Source of the DNA: Poronia punctata
Taxonomy: Eukaryota > Ascomycota > Sordariomycetes > Xylariales > Xylariaceae
Reading direction: 5' to 3'
Length of the DNA: 64,000 nucleotides
Assembly: GCA_022579005.1 (NCBI GenBank)
Contig: MU401601.1
Coordinates: 1 to 64,000 of the forward strand
The notes beneath the pieces are model-generated. The model did not search any database, was not told the DNA's origin, and worked only from the letters and a program-made list of their open reading frames with translations. The translations under genes were made by a program, and so were the position numbers. The stretch's first letter is position 1, and each line of letters begins with the position of its first letter. This document shows, piece after piece, positions 1-11,848 of this stretch.

Positions 1-2780
1 CTTGTACAGCGCGGACATAGAGGTATGTAAGGTGGCATATAGTGCGCGGCTGCTATACAGCCGTTGACACCTGGACCCTGCGTCAATAGCAACTACCTCT
101 AGTACCCTGCGCACCTAGCAATGCTCTTATAGAAAACTGATCGGTACCTACCTACTGTATGTACTCGTAACAGTTGGGCGTCTTGGTATCCTACGTGTAC
201 ACTTTTTTTGTTCAAGCTTGTCTATCGTATGTATCTAGTCTGGCCTTCATAAGGTACGAGTACCTACGAATTGCTCTTTGGTCACCACGAGCTTCCTTAT
301 CGGTACAAAAACACCATTTGCAATCCAAAGCCCGTCTTATAGCTCTGCGGATCTGCAGCGAATACAATAGGTAATTACATTCGAAGGCATACACAAGCCT
401 CCAAAGGACTATGAATTCACCTAGCAGCCACTATGAACATGTACATCCTAGGTATTACCTGACGTATACCCGCACCTTGTAGCTCTAACCCCAGCCTATT
501 CTCCCCCGCTAGCGCCCTTGCACCCCTAGCTTGAAGCTCGGCTCATTTCGCTCAATGCCGAAGAGCTGAAAAGTAAGTAGGGTGGTAGGTAGGTACATAA
601 AACCTAAAAAGAGTGACTCTATCCAAAGCCAGAACATCAACTTATTCCCTGACAAAATTGCACCATGAAGAGCCACTCAACAATCAAACCAAGGTTACTA
701 ATAGTCGAAGATATAGGAGTTCCAGGAATACGCTCTGGCACACAAATATGTGATCTGAGACCACATGTGGTGGACAAAGGATCAGGATTACAGTGGGAGA
801 TGGGGTATCCTGCATAACCTAGGTCGCGCCGGGGTTAGCAGCATATATGTGTACATATACTCGTAAATACACATGTGGTCTTCCAGTACAAAATACATCA
901 CCAACCCCTGCAGTACTTGCTTTCTAGAAAGTTTCTATCATCGGCAAGAGGGGGGGATAAGCTGCAGCAGGCCCAAGGCTTTTGGTTGGTTCTTTGATAT
1001 GTGGTTACTGGTGTATCTAGCATCTGGTCCGGATGGGAGGTATCATGTACATACTCGTACCCACCACTTGCTTTGTAGCTAATGATACCTGCGGGTTCTG
1101 CTTGCAGCTCCACACGCACAACCCGGCGTCTATGATTTCAGTATGTACGCTTAGGTTGTATGTGCATCAGCCCAGCGTCTGTCTCAGGCAATTTTAGCTC
1201 GTTTCTCAAGTCCTGCTCACAACACTTCTGACCAACCAAGTTCAAATGGACCCTCCTCCCTAATCTTCGAAGTTGGAGGGGCATATGGGGCACTCATCCT
1301 AGGTTGGGGGGTTGGGTACCTGAGTGTACTCGTAGGTTATGATCACGACAATTAGTGATTTCCTGCTTCTTTCTGTTCGAAACTCTCGCCTCGATCTCCC
1401 AGCCAAGCTTGGGTTGAGCACTTGGACGTTCACTAGTAACCTTTTCTTCTGCGACTTGTCTCAAGGTTAAACTGTCTTGGCTATTTTTGAAATAGCAGCA
1501 CAAATCTACGTGTAGGCCATCTGACCTAAACCCGGGTATGTATGTCATAACTCCAACATAATCATACCTAGCTCCAAATAATTGAGCTCCCTTTGTCACA
1601 CCAACAGACCAGCAACTGTTAACTGCCCCCCTGTTTGCCCTGCCCTGCCCTGCCCTGCCCTGCATGCCCTGTGTGCCTGTCTTCTGTCCCAGCGATGTGC
1701 ATGCGACAAGCTGCACAGGCTCCAAAGAAGGGAATAAGGGCAAATCTTACTATACTTCTTTTAAACCAGAACATTGTCATGCTCTCGTTGTCCTGAGGAA
1801 TGTGAGCTGGACTGGCTTTGTAAAGACTGTTTGTTTCCACCTCCATTAAGCATTCCATTGTATGATATTTTGCAATTCGTTGGAGCCTCGGTTTCTCTAG
1901 GAGTTGAGCTCTGGACGTCGCAATAGCAGATAACATCTACATTCCACGTCTGCCCGACTGCTCTTCTTGCCGAGTTACAAAACCCCTGCCCAACTGCTAA
2001 AGCCCTGAAAGGACATCATCCCGTTTGGGTAGTTTTGACCTGGGTCTGCGTACCGTCGTCTCTGCTCCCTCTTATACGATAGTGTCAGCCTGACAATTTT
2101 GGAAGATCACCTATTACAAAGTCGTACAATCTCGTCACCAATAAGTCTGGAAGTAGGTGAAGTAACACGGCCGGCGTTCTGACTTTATTCCCAATTGTAA
2201 GTGTCTTGAGTTGCGACTTGTTATATTTGTGGACTGTTGACTCTGGTCTTGTCCTGACTCCTGGGATGGCTGGCGACTAACATCACTAGGGCTGGGTGGT
2301 ATCTAGACATAATTTCCGAATGAATATTGTCCGAAGCATTGCCTAATAAGCACTCGATTCGACTCCCGCGATAGAAACACCGGTTCGGCCCGTCCCTTTA
2401 AGCCCTCTTAGTTTGTGTCTGAAGGTATCGAAGCGCCATCGCTACAACCGACGCCACTGCGCTTTATCTAGGCTTTTTCTCGGCCTCGAACAAGATCGTC
2501 GCCCTGTCCGTTTTCCCTCCCATGAACGCCTGAAATCGACAAGTGTTGAACATCGTGTTCCGCCTCGATACCCATATTCGCTATTCGAAACGACGTGGTT
2601 GCGGTTACATTGGAGGGCATGAGCTATTGTTCTGTTGCATGCGGCACACTTGTTGAACTTCTTTCCTCGCGACGAAGAAGAAGATCGCCCACCTCTTGCT
2701 GAGCTGGGTGGGGTAAATCCCAGTCCTGGATTGCCGGGCATATCCTGAATAGCTGCCCTCTTAGGGGTTCGATCACAAAG
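1..2780. other. Intergenic region, no recognisable gene
   Basis: I see no family-like protein in this stretch; the open frames are short, overlap on both strands and lack domain signatures. It carries five copies of the octamer TACTCGTA or its complement (162, 255, 858, 1052, 1327), several AGGTAGGTA-type words and a TGCCC pentamer array. The last several hundred bases probably contain the promoter and 5' leader of the gene starting at 2781. A 5' non-coding or short coding exon there cannot be excluded. Confidence 0.5.
1636..1660. repeat. Pentanucleotide microsatellite (TGCCC)5
   Basis: Five perfect tandem copies of TGCCC, followed by TGCATGCCC. It lies in non-coding DNA. Replication slippage is the likely origin. 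Confidence 0.9.
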
Positions 2781-5657
2781 ATGAGGCGGGCAAGATCCTC
2801 TTCTTCGCCCTATAGGGCTCTCGCGCATCATCCCGCGAATGGCCAACTGCCGGATTCGGCGTCCTTGATTAGGTCTTTCAATGTCGAAACGAACCCGGCG
2901 CGACCAATACGCCCTTCTCCACTGACGGCCTCGACCTTCCCCGATATGCCGCTTGATCTGGTTGACCGGATGAGAACGTTCCCGCTTTTCATGTCCGCGT
3001 CTGACGACTTCTTAATAGCGATTGGAAAGTATTTGAGACCACAGGTGCACTCGGCGCACGACCTCATATTAACAGAGGGTGACGAGGCAAAATCCATGTA
3101 CTGGCTTGTGCGTGGCGTCGTTGCTGTCACTTCAAGAGATGGGGAAGCCATATATGCCGAGCTGAAGCCCGGCTCCTTCTTTGGCGAGATTGGCGTTCTG
3201 ATGAACATGCCACGAACGGCTACAATCGTCGCGCGCACCAAATGTCTCCTGCTTGTGCTAAAGAAAGAAGATCTGCAGCTTGAGCTGCCCAAGTTCCCTG
3301 AAATGGAAAAGGCGATTCGCCATGAGGCTCACGAACGGCTTACAATAACGGCCAAGAAACGCCAGGAAGGTGGGAAGGGTCTCAAGCCGGGGAATCGTCA
3401 GGCTACCGCGCGGGAAGCAGCACCAGGAGAAGTGGCAACTGGCGACGAGGGTGTAATCAAAGAAGGGGTTGTGGTAAACACGAAAAAGCGAAAGTCTCCG
3501 AGTCCCGGGGCTGTCGAAGACATCACGGCCGGCAGCGCGCTGGGGAGTGGTCTTGTCAATGTGAGACAGACTCTCAAGGAGCTCCCCTTATTTTCGACAT
3601 TGCCGCCTGATATCCTTCACTTTCTCGGCATGAGCGCGCAACCGAAGACATATGCACCTTTCACAGACATAATACGTCAGGGCACGTCGGGGCACGAGAT
3701 CTACTTTATAGTACGTGGGGAAGCAGAAGTAATCCGCGAAGTACCTGAAGGTGAATCACCGAAAAGGACGGCGACGTCGTCCTTGATCAGACCAAGATTA
3801 AAACAAGGCCAGTATTTCGGCGAAGTCGCCAGTCTTGGCCTGTCGCTGAAACGAACGGCAACAGTTAGGTCAATTACAGCCGTCGAGTGCCTGATGATCA
3901 GTGGCGAAGCCCTTGACGAGTTGTGGAAGAAGTGCCCGAAGGGTCTGAGAGAACAAGTTGAAGAGACAGCAAGGAATCGAATCGTCACGGGGGATGACGG
4001 TCGAGATGTTGACATGGTAGATGCCGCAACTGCAGGGGAGGCGGATGAGGCGCCAGCAACACCGGTGCGGACAACCCCTCAGGTTATATTCACGACTCCT
4101 TCAAAGCCCGCTTCCCCGGTGCAGGATGACGCGAGGCAGATTGTCCCTAGAGACCCAGATCCGTATCTTAGTGTTGATATGGAAAATCTCAGGAATCGGC
4201 GCAGGGCCTCTCTGGCGCCGCCCACGCCGCCCAGCGACTCACCCAGCAGCCCAACCAGCAATGGCGAGCATCTACGCATGGTAGGAGTGACTACACCCGT
4301 AAAGTTTGCTGTACTGGGCCTGTCGTCGCCAGACTCGGAAGGTCCCGTGAAGAGGGCACGACTATCGGCGGAACGGCCCCTCGCAGACGAAGAGCACGAT
4401 GCGGCGCATCTTCCAGATGATATCCTAATTTCCGTCTTTCAACAACTGAACGCCGTCGACTTATTTCTTCTAAGAGGCTTGTCTACCCACTGGCGCAAGG
4501 TACTGTCGACATGCCCGAAACTGTGTCATAACGTGGATCTATCCTCTTACAACCGTCGGGTTACGGACGATGTTTTGGTTAACAAGCTGGCACCATTTCT
4601 TGGCCATAGACCTCTTTACGTCGACGTTAGCAACTGTTTTCACATTACCGACACAGGGTTCTCGACGTTCTGGAAGCTTTGCGGCAGGAATGTGCGGATA
4701 TGGAGGATGAAGTCGGTCTGGGAGGTCTCGGCCAACCAGATTCTCGAGATGAGTGACCACGCTAAGAACCTGGAAGAGGTCGATTGGAGTAATTGTCGGA
4801 AAGTAGGCGATAATCTCCTGGCCCGCGTGGTCGGCTGGGTGGTGCCTGAACATGCGCCGCATAAGCAAGTGGTTATTGCAAGTTCGGCTGCGCGTTTGAG
4901 AGGCCAACGACCGCAAACACAGACCGTAGCGTTGCCACCACCAGGGACCGTCATCGGCTGTCCCAAGTTGAAGAGGCTCAATCTGTCATACTGCAAGCAT
5001 ATCACGGATCGGTCCATGGCCCATATAGCGGCCCATGCGTCCAGTCGGTTGCAATCGCTCTCTCTCACGCGCTGTACATCGATTACCGACGCCGGGTTCC
5101 AGGCGTGGGCTGCCTTTCGCTTCGTCAACCTGTCTCACTTGTGCCTCGCTGACTGCACCTACCTGTCTGACAACGCGATTGTGGCGCTCGTCAATGCTGC
5201 AAAGGCCCTCACTCATCTTGACCTGTCTTTCTGCTGCGCCTTGTCCGATACGGCCACAGAGGTGGTCGCTCTCGGGCTGCCGCATCTCCGAGAACTCAAG
5301 ATGGCATTTTGCGGCAGCGCGGTGAGCGACAACAGCCTAGCCTGCATCTCCCTTCATCTGAATGAACTGGAACGTTTGAGTGTCAGGGGATGCGTGCGGG
5401 TAACTGCCTCTGGCATCGAGAGCGTCCTCGAGGGCTGCGGACGGCTGACTTGGGCCGACATTAGCCAGTGTAAGAATCTGGAAGGCTGGGTGAACGGAGG
5501 CGGTGTTACACGATGGGGATATGACGAAAGGAGCGCGCGCGAGGACGGTTTAGATGTGAAGAATATGAGCATCATACCTCCATTGGGCGCGCGTAATCGC
5601 AGGGCGAGGCGTCCGGTTGCATTTGTTGTGGAAAAGGGGCCAGGCGGTTTACGATAG
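2781..5657 (+). CDS. Tandem cyclic-nucleotide-binding, F-box and LRR protein
   Basis: A single intronless ORF of 958 aa. Residues about 68-166 and 268-385 are two cyclic-nucleotide-binding folds; each has a phosphate-binding-cassette-like segment (FGEIG..PRTATI at 135-149 and FGEVAS..KRTATV at 348-362). The order is that of PKA regulatory subunits. A low-complexity linker follows with a basic cluster RRRAS (473-477), a plausible PKA site. An F-box lies at about 543-585 (LPDDIL..F..L...DLF) and leucine-rich repeats of the cysteine-containing type run from about 590 to 900. Known F-box/LRR proteins are substrate receptors of SCF ubiquitin ligases. I infer that nucleotide binding may gate substrate recruitment, which is untested. 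The second cassette is less canonical and may not bind cAMP. The start is the first ATG of the ORF; a further 5' exon is possible. Confidence 0.9.
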   Translation: MRRARSSSSPYRALAHHPANGQLPDSASLIRSFNVETNPARPIRPSPLTASTFPDMPLDLVDRMRTFPLFMSASDDFLIAIGKYLRPQVHSAHDLILTEGDEAKSMYWLVRGVVAVTSRDGEAIYAELKPGSFFGEIGVLMNMPRTATIVARTKCLLLVLKKEDLQLELPKFPEMEKAIRHEAHERLTITAKKRQEGGKGLKPGNRQATAREAAPGEVATGDEGVIKEGVVVNTKKRKSPSPGAVEDITAGSALGSGLVNVRQTLKELPLFSTLPPDILHFLGMSAQPKTYAPFTDIIRQGTSGHEIYFIVRGEAEVIREVPEGESPKRTATSSLIRPRLKQGQYFGEVASLGLSLKRTATVRSITAVECLMISGEALDELWKKCPKGLREQVEETARNRIVTGDDGRDVDMVDAATAGEADEAPATPVRTTPQVIFTTPSKPASPVQDDARQIVPRDPDPYLSVDMENLRNRRRASLAPPTPPSDSPSSPTSNGEHLRMVGVTTPVKFAVLGLSSPDSEGPVKRARLSAERPLADEEHDAAHLPDDILISVFQQLNAVDLFLLRGLSTHWRKVLSTCPKLCHNVDLSSYNRRVTDDVLVNKLAPFLGHRPLYVDVSNCFHITDTGFSTFWKLCGRNVRIWRMKSVWEVSANQILEMSDHAKNLEEVDWSNCRKVGDNLLARVVGWVVPEHAPHKQVVIASSAARLRGQRPQTQTVALPPPGTVIGCPKLKRLNLSYCKHITDRSMAHIAAHASSRLQSLSLTRCTSITDAGFQAWAAFRFVNLSHLCLADCTYLSDNAIVALVNAAKALTHLDLSFCCALSDTATEVVALGLPHLRELKMAFCGSAVSDNSLACISLHLNELERLSVRGCVRVTASGIESVLEGCGRLTWADISQCKNLEGWVNGGGVTRWGYDERSAREDGLDVKNMSIIPPLGARNRRARRPVAFVVEKGPGGLR

Positions 5658-6385
5658 AGTGATGATTGATTGTTATATCCGACTACATACATGCGGCATG
5701 AAAAGGGGGGACGTTTGCATTGGCATCTTTGCAGATTTGGGTAACATTTTCTTGGCTTGACGAGGGTGATCTGACGCGGTACGAGTAATATCTACGCGGG
5801 CGCAAGGGAAACGGTTGTATAACTCTCGAAAAAGCATTCTTGGAAGTTGTAGAATTTGGCACATACAGCATGTACGTCTCGCCTTCAGAAGGCTAATTAT
5901 GACTAAATGACACGAGCACTATTATTTGACCCGACGTTCGTGTTTCTTTCCGTGGCTGTGGAATGTTTTGCTCTTGGATAAATGCGTACAAATCCTACTT
6001 TTATCTTATATTATGTTTGATTCCATAAAGTCAGACATTTGTATTCTATGTATAAGTCCCAATGCGTTTATTAATCGTTCCCGGAGTCGAATCGCCGGCG
6101 CCGGCAGAGGTGACCCCATCGTCATGACGATATCGAACTCCACTATTTCACTCCTCTTCTATACGTGTTTTGGACTAAATTTATTAGTACGACTCGCTCG
6201 ATGCTACTCACATTAAGTAGTAAATATTACCGATCTCGATAGATTTCTACCACTCAGATTCTTATAAAGTATGAGAGGCTAACTACTTACTACACACGTA
6301 CCATATTTGTCCTTTCTTATTTATCTTCATCGCCCCCATTTCTTCGAATCTTTCTTCATCACTCGAATCGAATCGAACGGCCAAG
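5658..6385. other. Intergenic region between same-strand genes
   Basis: 728 bp without a supported gene. It should hold the 3' end of the CNB/F-box gene and the promoter of the MDR oxidoreductase. One TACGAGTA octamer lies at 5780. Pyrimidine-rich stretches just before 6386 are typical of fungal promoters. Confidence 0.5.
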
Positions 6386-7616
6386 ATGAAGCAGTGGGTT
6401 TCGAACCAAGATGGCCTCGATAAGCTCAGATTGGTAGATGTTCCTGAACCGGACATCTCGGCTCTTAAAGAAGGAGAGGTCCTCGTTAAGATCTATTGCG
6501 TCTCGTTGAATTTCAGGGATACGGAAGGTATTCGTTCCTTTTCTCTCTTCTTCTTTCATTCCCCGCATTACCTAGGTACCTACCTACCTTTACTCACACG
6601 AGAACCTCCTACCTAGTATGCATGGGTCTATACGGGCACCACAAAAGTCTCGAAAATGACACCAACAACTCCATCGTCCCTGCATCCGACTGCTGCGGGA
6701 CAATCGTGGCACTGGCATCAAACTCGTCTCACTTGCGAAAAGGCGATCGCGTAGCGTCCATCTTCCTACAAACCCATCTGACAGGCCAGGTATTAGAAAA
6801 GGACATGGCGTCCGGCCTGGGTCTCCCTCTAGACGGCGTGTTGACGGAATACCGCGTCTTTCGAGCAGAGAGCCTGGTGAAAGTTCCCGAGTACCTCTCT
6901 GATGAAGAGGTTGCTTGTTTGCCTATTGCGGCTGTCACGGCTTGGATGAGTATTAATTCTTTTAGACCGATTGGTAGTCCGTTAAAAGGAAAGGATAAGG
7001 TTGTGTTGTTACAGGGGACCGGGGGCGTGGCTGTTTCGGGATTGTTGATTGCTAAGGCTTTGGGGTTGACTGGTGAGTTTTTGCTTTCCTTTTTTGCCCC
7101 CCAACCCTCAAAAAGAAAGAAAAGGTTCTGATTTGGAAAAAAGTAATCATCACATCCTCCTCGGACGAAAAACTGCAACGGGCAAAAACACTTGGCGCAG
7201 ACCACGTCATCAACTATAAGACAACTCCGGACTGGGACCAGACCGTCCTCTCGCTCACGCAAGGTCGCGGCGCAGATGTAGTTCTCGAATGTGGCGGGGC
7301 GAGAACTCTGCGTAAATCTTTCGAATGTGTGGCCTTTGGCGGAGTTATCAGTGCTATCGGATATCTTTCCGGGAAAGAAGATGACGAGGGGACTAAGATT
7401 AATGCGAATGTGCTGGCTTTGAAGAGGAATGTCACGTTCAAGGGGATCCTTAACGGGCCCAAGGATCGGTTTGAGGAGATGTTGGGTTTATTTGAAGAGA
7501 AGGAGGTTAGACCTGTGGTTGATTGTGTTTTTGAATTTGGAAAGGCTGATGAGGCATTGAGGTATTTGTTTAGTGGAAGGCATTTCGGCAAGGTTGTTGT
7601 CAAGGTGTCGCAGTGA
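6386..7616 (+). CDS. Zinc-independent medium-chain dehydrogenase/reductase
   Basis: Exons 6386-6527, 6617-7072 and 7144-7616 join in phase (1, then 1) to a 356-aa protein. Donors are GTATTC and GTGAGT; acceptors are CTAG and AAAG. Exon 1 gives the start of the GroES-like domain (SLNFRDTE), which continues in exon 2 as VCMGLYGHH. The Rossmann nucleotide-binding loop is VVLLQGTGGVAVSG, followed by VIITSSSDEKLQRAKTLGADHVINY. There is no structural Cys4 zinc cluster, so the protein belongs with the quinone-oxidoreductase and zinc-free ADH-like MDR enzymes; the GTGGV loop suggests NAD(P)H use. The substrate cannot be read from the sequence. It lies upstream of, and on the same strand as, an FAD monooxygenase, which suggests but does not prove a shared pathway. 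Confidence 0.9.
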
Positions 7617-8292
7617 AGGTGAAGGTGAATATGAAGTTGCGGCTGTTTTATTTTGCTACCTATTTATTTATTTATTTATACTCTACCCATCTTTGCGAGA
7701 TTATCGTGGGCTATCTATTCAATACTTGTTTATGATACTTCCGGCATCATGTAACTATCTACTTAACAAACTATGCTAGCATGTATCGCTTCGGTCGCAT
7801 CTCGTCATATAAAGTGGAAGGGGGCTGTATATCGGTTTTATATATAAGGAATATCACCGGCCGGACTTAACCTGGATGAACACTCGGCCATGATAGTAAT
7901 AATAAATAAGCCTACCCACGTAATATCACCCGTTCATGATCATGACCTTCCCCCTCCTCTCTTTCGGGGATCTACTATACTGCGGGGAAAAGGTAGGATT
8001 TCGTCCTCGGCTGTATATCTTCCTTTTTGGTCATTTTATCCAAGTCTTTTTGGGTGGTTGAGACTTCTTAACCGGCAGCATGTAGCCATTCTTAGTGCGA
8101 CGCCACAGTTTAATTGTATGTGTAGATATTTATCTATCTATGTGTTGCATTGACCCGTCGGTTACATTTGGGATTTTATTATCTTTTTCATTTCGAGTGT
8201 CTAGTTTTTTTCTTTACCTCTGTTTACTTTCCCAATGATATAAGTTATAACTAGGTACCTAAGTCTTAACAAACATTCGTGATATTTGAACC
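7617..8292. other. Intergenic region
   Basis: 676 bp with no supported gene, separating two same-strand oxidoreductase genes. It holds an (ATTT/TTTA)n run near 7660-7680 and otherwise unremarkable AT-rich DNA. Confidence 0.5.
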
Positions 8293-9687
8293 ATGGAACG
8301 TCCATTCAAAAAGGTCCTCATCGTAGGCGCCGGTCCATCAGGTCTCCTCCTTGCCCTCCTCTTATCACAACACGGGATTCCCGTGGAAGTATTCGAGGCC
8401 TCGGACGAATCACACGACAAACAACCGCGCGCGGCCATCTACGGAAGCGCAGCGATACCCGAACTCCGCCGAGCGGGTATAATCGACGAGATTCGTAGTC
8501 GTGGCATGACGCCCACGACCATGTCTTGGCGAAGATGGGATGATCATTCCGTCATTGCGACGATTGATACCTCTGTCATGAACAAGGACGGGGAAGAGGA
8601 AGATTTGCGCTTGGCTTGTTTACCGCTTGATAAGCTTTGTCAGCTTATGCTAGAGAGGTTTGAGGGGAAAATATACTGGAGACATAAAGTCGTCGGGGCC
8701 GGACAGGATAAGGAACAGGAAAGAGCTTGGATAGATGTTGAGGGGGAGGGAAGGTTTTATGGCGATTATGTGGTGGGGTGTGATGGTGCTTCTAGTCGGG
8801 TGAGGAAGTCGTTGTTTGGGGACGAGTTTCCGGGTTGGACGTGGGATACTACGATTGTTGCTACGAATGTGAGATTTTTCTTTTTCTTTTTTCCCCCCTG
8901 CCCTGAAACAGTCTCTTGTTTGACTGGTGTTAAATTATTTCATCATCTCTCCATATACATAGGCGTATTTCGATTTTTCGAAATTCGGTTGGTCAGATGC
9001 GAATTTCATCGTTCATCCCGAACATTTCTTCGTAAGTTCCATCCGTCCGTTCCATCTCAAACGTGATAAATGAAAGCTGACGTGAAAGTATAAGAAAAGA
9101 TGTCGGCAAAACTGACAAAATACGGTCTATACCGCGTAACATACGGCGAAAAAGCCGGGCTAACCTGGTCCGAAATGAAAGCCCGTCTCCCGCAGAAATT
9201 CCAAACCATCCTCCCCGGCCATCCCGGTCCGGACGAGAACGCCTACGAAGTAGTCTCCATGTCGCCTTATAAAATGCACCAGCGCTGCGCTCCCAAATTC
9301 CGCCTAGGTCGCATCTTACTAGCGGCCGACGCGGCGCATGTGTGTAATCCCTGGGGCGGCCTGGGTATCACGGGGGGTTTTGTCGATGTTGGTGGTTTAT
9401 ATGATTGCCTTGCGGGTATCTGGGATGGTAGGGCGGATGAGTCTATATTGGATTTGTATAGTGAGATGCGGATGGAGAAGTGGAAAGAGGTTATTGACGT
9501 GACATCGGTGAATAATTTCAAGACGGTCTCGAATCCGGATGCTGTTCCTGATCCGAAGGCGTTGGAGGAGCTGCCTTTCTTTAGGGCTTGTAGGGATATG
9601 GTGGGCGATGATGAGGCTGTGAGGGACTGGGTTATGCAGGGTTTTGCTATGAGGTATGATTTTACCAGACATTATAGGGATGTGTGA
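8293..9687 (+). CDS. FAD-dependent aromatic-type monooxygenase
   Basis: Exons 8293-8868, 8963-9031 and 9100-9687, all phase 0, give 410 aa. It has the three class A flavoprotein monooxygenase fingerprints: GAGPSG at 12-17 for the ADP moiety of FAD, the DG motif VVGCDGASSRVR near 160-171, and a GD-like motif (LLAADAAHVCNPWGGLGITGG) around 288-308. In the last, the usual Gly-Asp is Ala-Asp. Family members hydroxylate or epoxidise phenols, polyketides and terpenoids with NAD(P)H and oxygen. The small middle exon (23 codons) is supported by phase, splice sites and its sequence (YFDFSKFGWSDANFIVHPEH). It is convergent with the MFS gene 291 bp away. Substrate unknown; a role in secondary metabolism is inferred from neighbours. 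Confidence 0.9.
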
Positions 9688-9978
9688 TGGGTGTTGACGT
9701 TCAACGGGTGGGAGATGATGGTCTATGTGGATGAACTATAAGTGCATTCAGGACGGCTCTTATTGGTACCTCTAACCTGGGGTGGGAGGTTATATAGCGG
9801 TATCAACGGAATCTTTCAGCGTTGTCGAGTCATCAAGCGTCGCAGACTATTAGACTTCCCCTCATAACTAGACGAGGGAAGCCGGAATCCAATATGCGAA
9901 GAACAATTAATAATACATTTTCCTTTCCCTGTTGGCTCCAAAAAAGAAAGCTATCCAACACAGCCCCCCCAATCTCAA

Positions 9979-11848
9979 TTATAAACTTGCTTTCCCCCTC
10001 GATTCAAACGGTAGAGTAAGCACAACTAAGCCGGCGAGGATAAACAGCGCCCCGCTAACATAAACCGGCACAGGCGTGCTGAGATCGGCATAAATGGCAA
10101 GGATGGGGGCAAAGATGCCGAAAATCCGGTTACTCGTCGCCGTAAGCGCGTTTCCGGTACCTCGGTCCTTGGTAGGGAAGACCTCTGGCGTGAAGGCGTA
10201 GAGCACGGCGTACATGATGTTCGAAGTGAAGGAGTAGGCGCAGTTCCATCCTAGCAAGGCGCTCGACTTTGTTGCCGTCGTGCCGGCATATAGGAACACA
10301 CCTGTGAGGATGGTGCTCAGGCTTAGCGCTCCCTTTCGGCCAAAGTTGCGGAGTTCGGCTAGGTAGGCTCCTGCTAGGGCACCGGGTACACCTAGTACCT
10401 AGAGAGAGGGAGATGAGACAAGATCAGTATGGTCTGCATTTTGTTTCACGGGTTATAGAAATAGTATAAATAATAAGGAGGGAAGTGAAAGTAGACGTAG
10501 ACGTAGACGTAGACGTAGACGTGGACGTGGACGTGGACGTACTGCGATAATTAGATTATTTCTGTATGTGAGATATGTTGACCCATCGCCGAAATCAGCT
10601 CCACGAAGGGCTTGCAAATAGGGTAAAAAGGCGTTATATAACGGGAAAGCCAATCCGATCCTAAATATCCCTGTTAGCGTTGAATTTGTCGCGTTGGGGG
10701 CCTCTGATGGGAAGAAGCGGCTTACAAGGCCCATACGAGCATAAGGGCAGCGGTGCTGTATCCGAGTTTCTTGGTGGCGAAAAGAGCACGAATATGTGTC
10801 AGTTTGACAGTCTCCAACTTTCGCTTAATGGCATTGCTAGCAGTGGCCGTAGTAGTGGCACCCGCCACTTGATACTCCTCGGTCTCACAAGCCCTGAGAT
10901 GCTCAATCGACAACCAAGATTCTGCCCCGTTCCGGCGAGCGACTTCGTGAACGATACGAACGGCCTCCTCGTCTTTCCCCTTGCCCATGAGATATTTGGG
11001 CGATTCAAAGATTTGGAATGCGAGGAAACGGATGGCGAACATGATGAGCGTCAACCCGCCCATGGTGATCAAGAAGTAGCGCCATCCAAAGTTCTCACTC
11101 TTGGTACAGTTGGTATCGGTGATGTCACAGGTGAAGTTCCCCAGCAGACCCCAAGCGATCAGGTTGGCAATCACTTGCGCCAACGCCCAGTCGACCGAGA
11201 GGACGGTTAGCAGATACTGGTGCGAAGCCGGGAGGAACTCCAGGAATATGGCAGAATCGACGGGGAGATTTCCGCCCACGCCGAAACTCCACAGCGCGGC
11301 AAAGACTCCTATGGCGGCGAAGTTGGGGCTTCCGGCGGCCACGAGACCCCATAAGGCCGTCAGACCGAGCGTCAGGTTGAAGGCCCAGCGACGGCCAAAG
11401 ATGTCGCATCCGAACCCCCAAAAGATGGCGCCGGCGAGCAAGCCTATATTTTGGGCCAGGCTTAACAAAGGCGGTCTTGGCGCGTGAAATTCCGTCTTGA
11501 CCGGAGTCTGGCGAATGCGGTCAGTTTGTTTTACTTGGTCCGGACGGGCTCTTTGCTAATTGGGCCTGTGACGATGCTTACCAAAATAAGAGACGTGACT
11601 ACAGGCCAAAGATTATCGCTCGCCCAGCCGAAACCGACGACAATAAAGAGTTGCCATTGATACCATCCCATTCCAATGTCCTTGATGGCGCGGTTGAGCA
11701 CAGCAGCCTTGCGGCCATATGTGATATCTACGGCATCTGTGGGGATGACGCCGTCTTTGTCGAGATCGGCGATGACTTCTTCGATACTCGGATGGCGAGT
11801 TTCCTGTGTCCCCGGCGGTGGTTTCTCTTCCGAAACGGAGCCGCCCAT
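9979..11848 (-). CDS. MFS transporter, SVOP/SV2-like, about 12 membrane segments
   Basis: Four exons on the minus strand (11848-11582, 11507-10726, 10660-10543, 10398-9979) join in phase to 528 aa. I chose the internal ATG at 11848 (MGGSVSEEK) over one 63 bp upstream because the leader before it is not family-like; this is the weakest part of the model. Sequence signs are the loop 2-3 motif DIFGRRWAF, the hydrophobic segments throughout, the SVOP-type stretch WSFGVGGNLPVDSAIFLEF, and a C-terminal half with TPEVFPTKDRGTGNALTATSNR. Such carriers sit in the plasma or an internal membrane and move small organic solutes; the substrate is unknown. Export of a metabolite made by the neighbouring oxidoreductases is possible. 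Intron 3 contains a hexamer repeat that starts at the 5' splice site. Confidence 0.92.
10491..10540. repeat. Hexanucleotide microsatellite inside intron 3 of the MFS gene
   Basis: Five copies of GTAGAC followed by three of GTGGAC on the plus strand. On the coding (minus) strand the array begins at the 5' splice site: the donor GTACGT overlaps the first repeat word. The array fills about a third of the 144-bp intron. Confidence 0.92.

Noticed and set aside
1294..1743. 149-codon minus-strand ORF
   Set aside because: Runs through a microsatellite, overlaps other-frame ORFs, low-complexity sequence and no domain signature.
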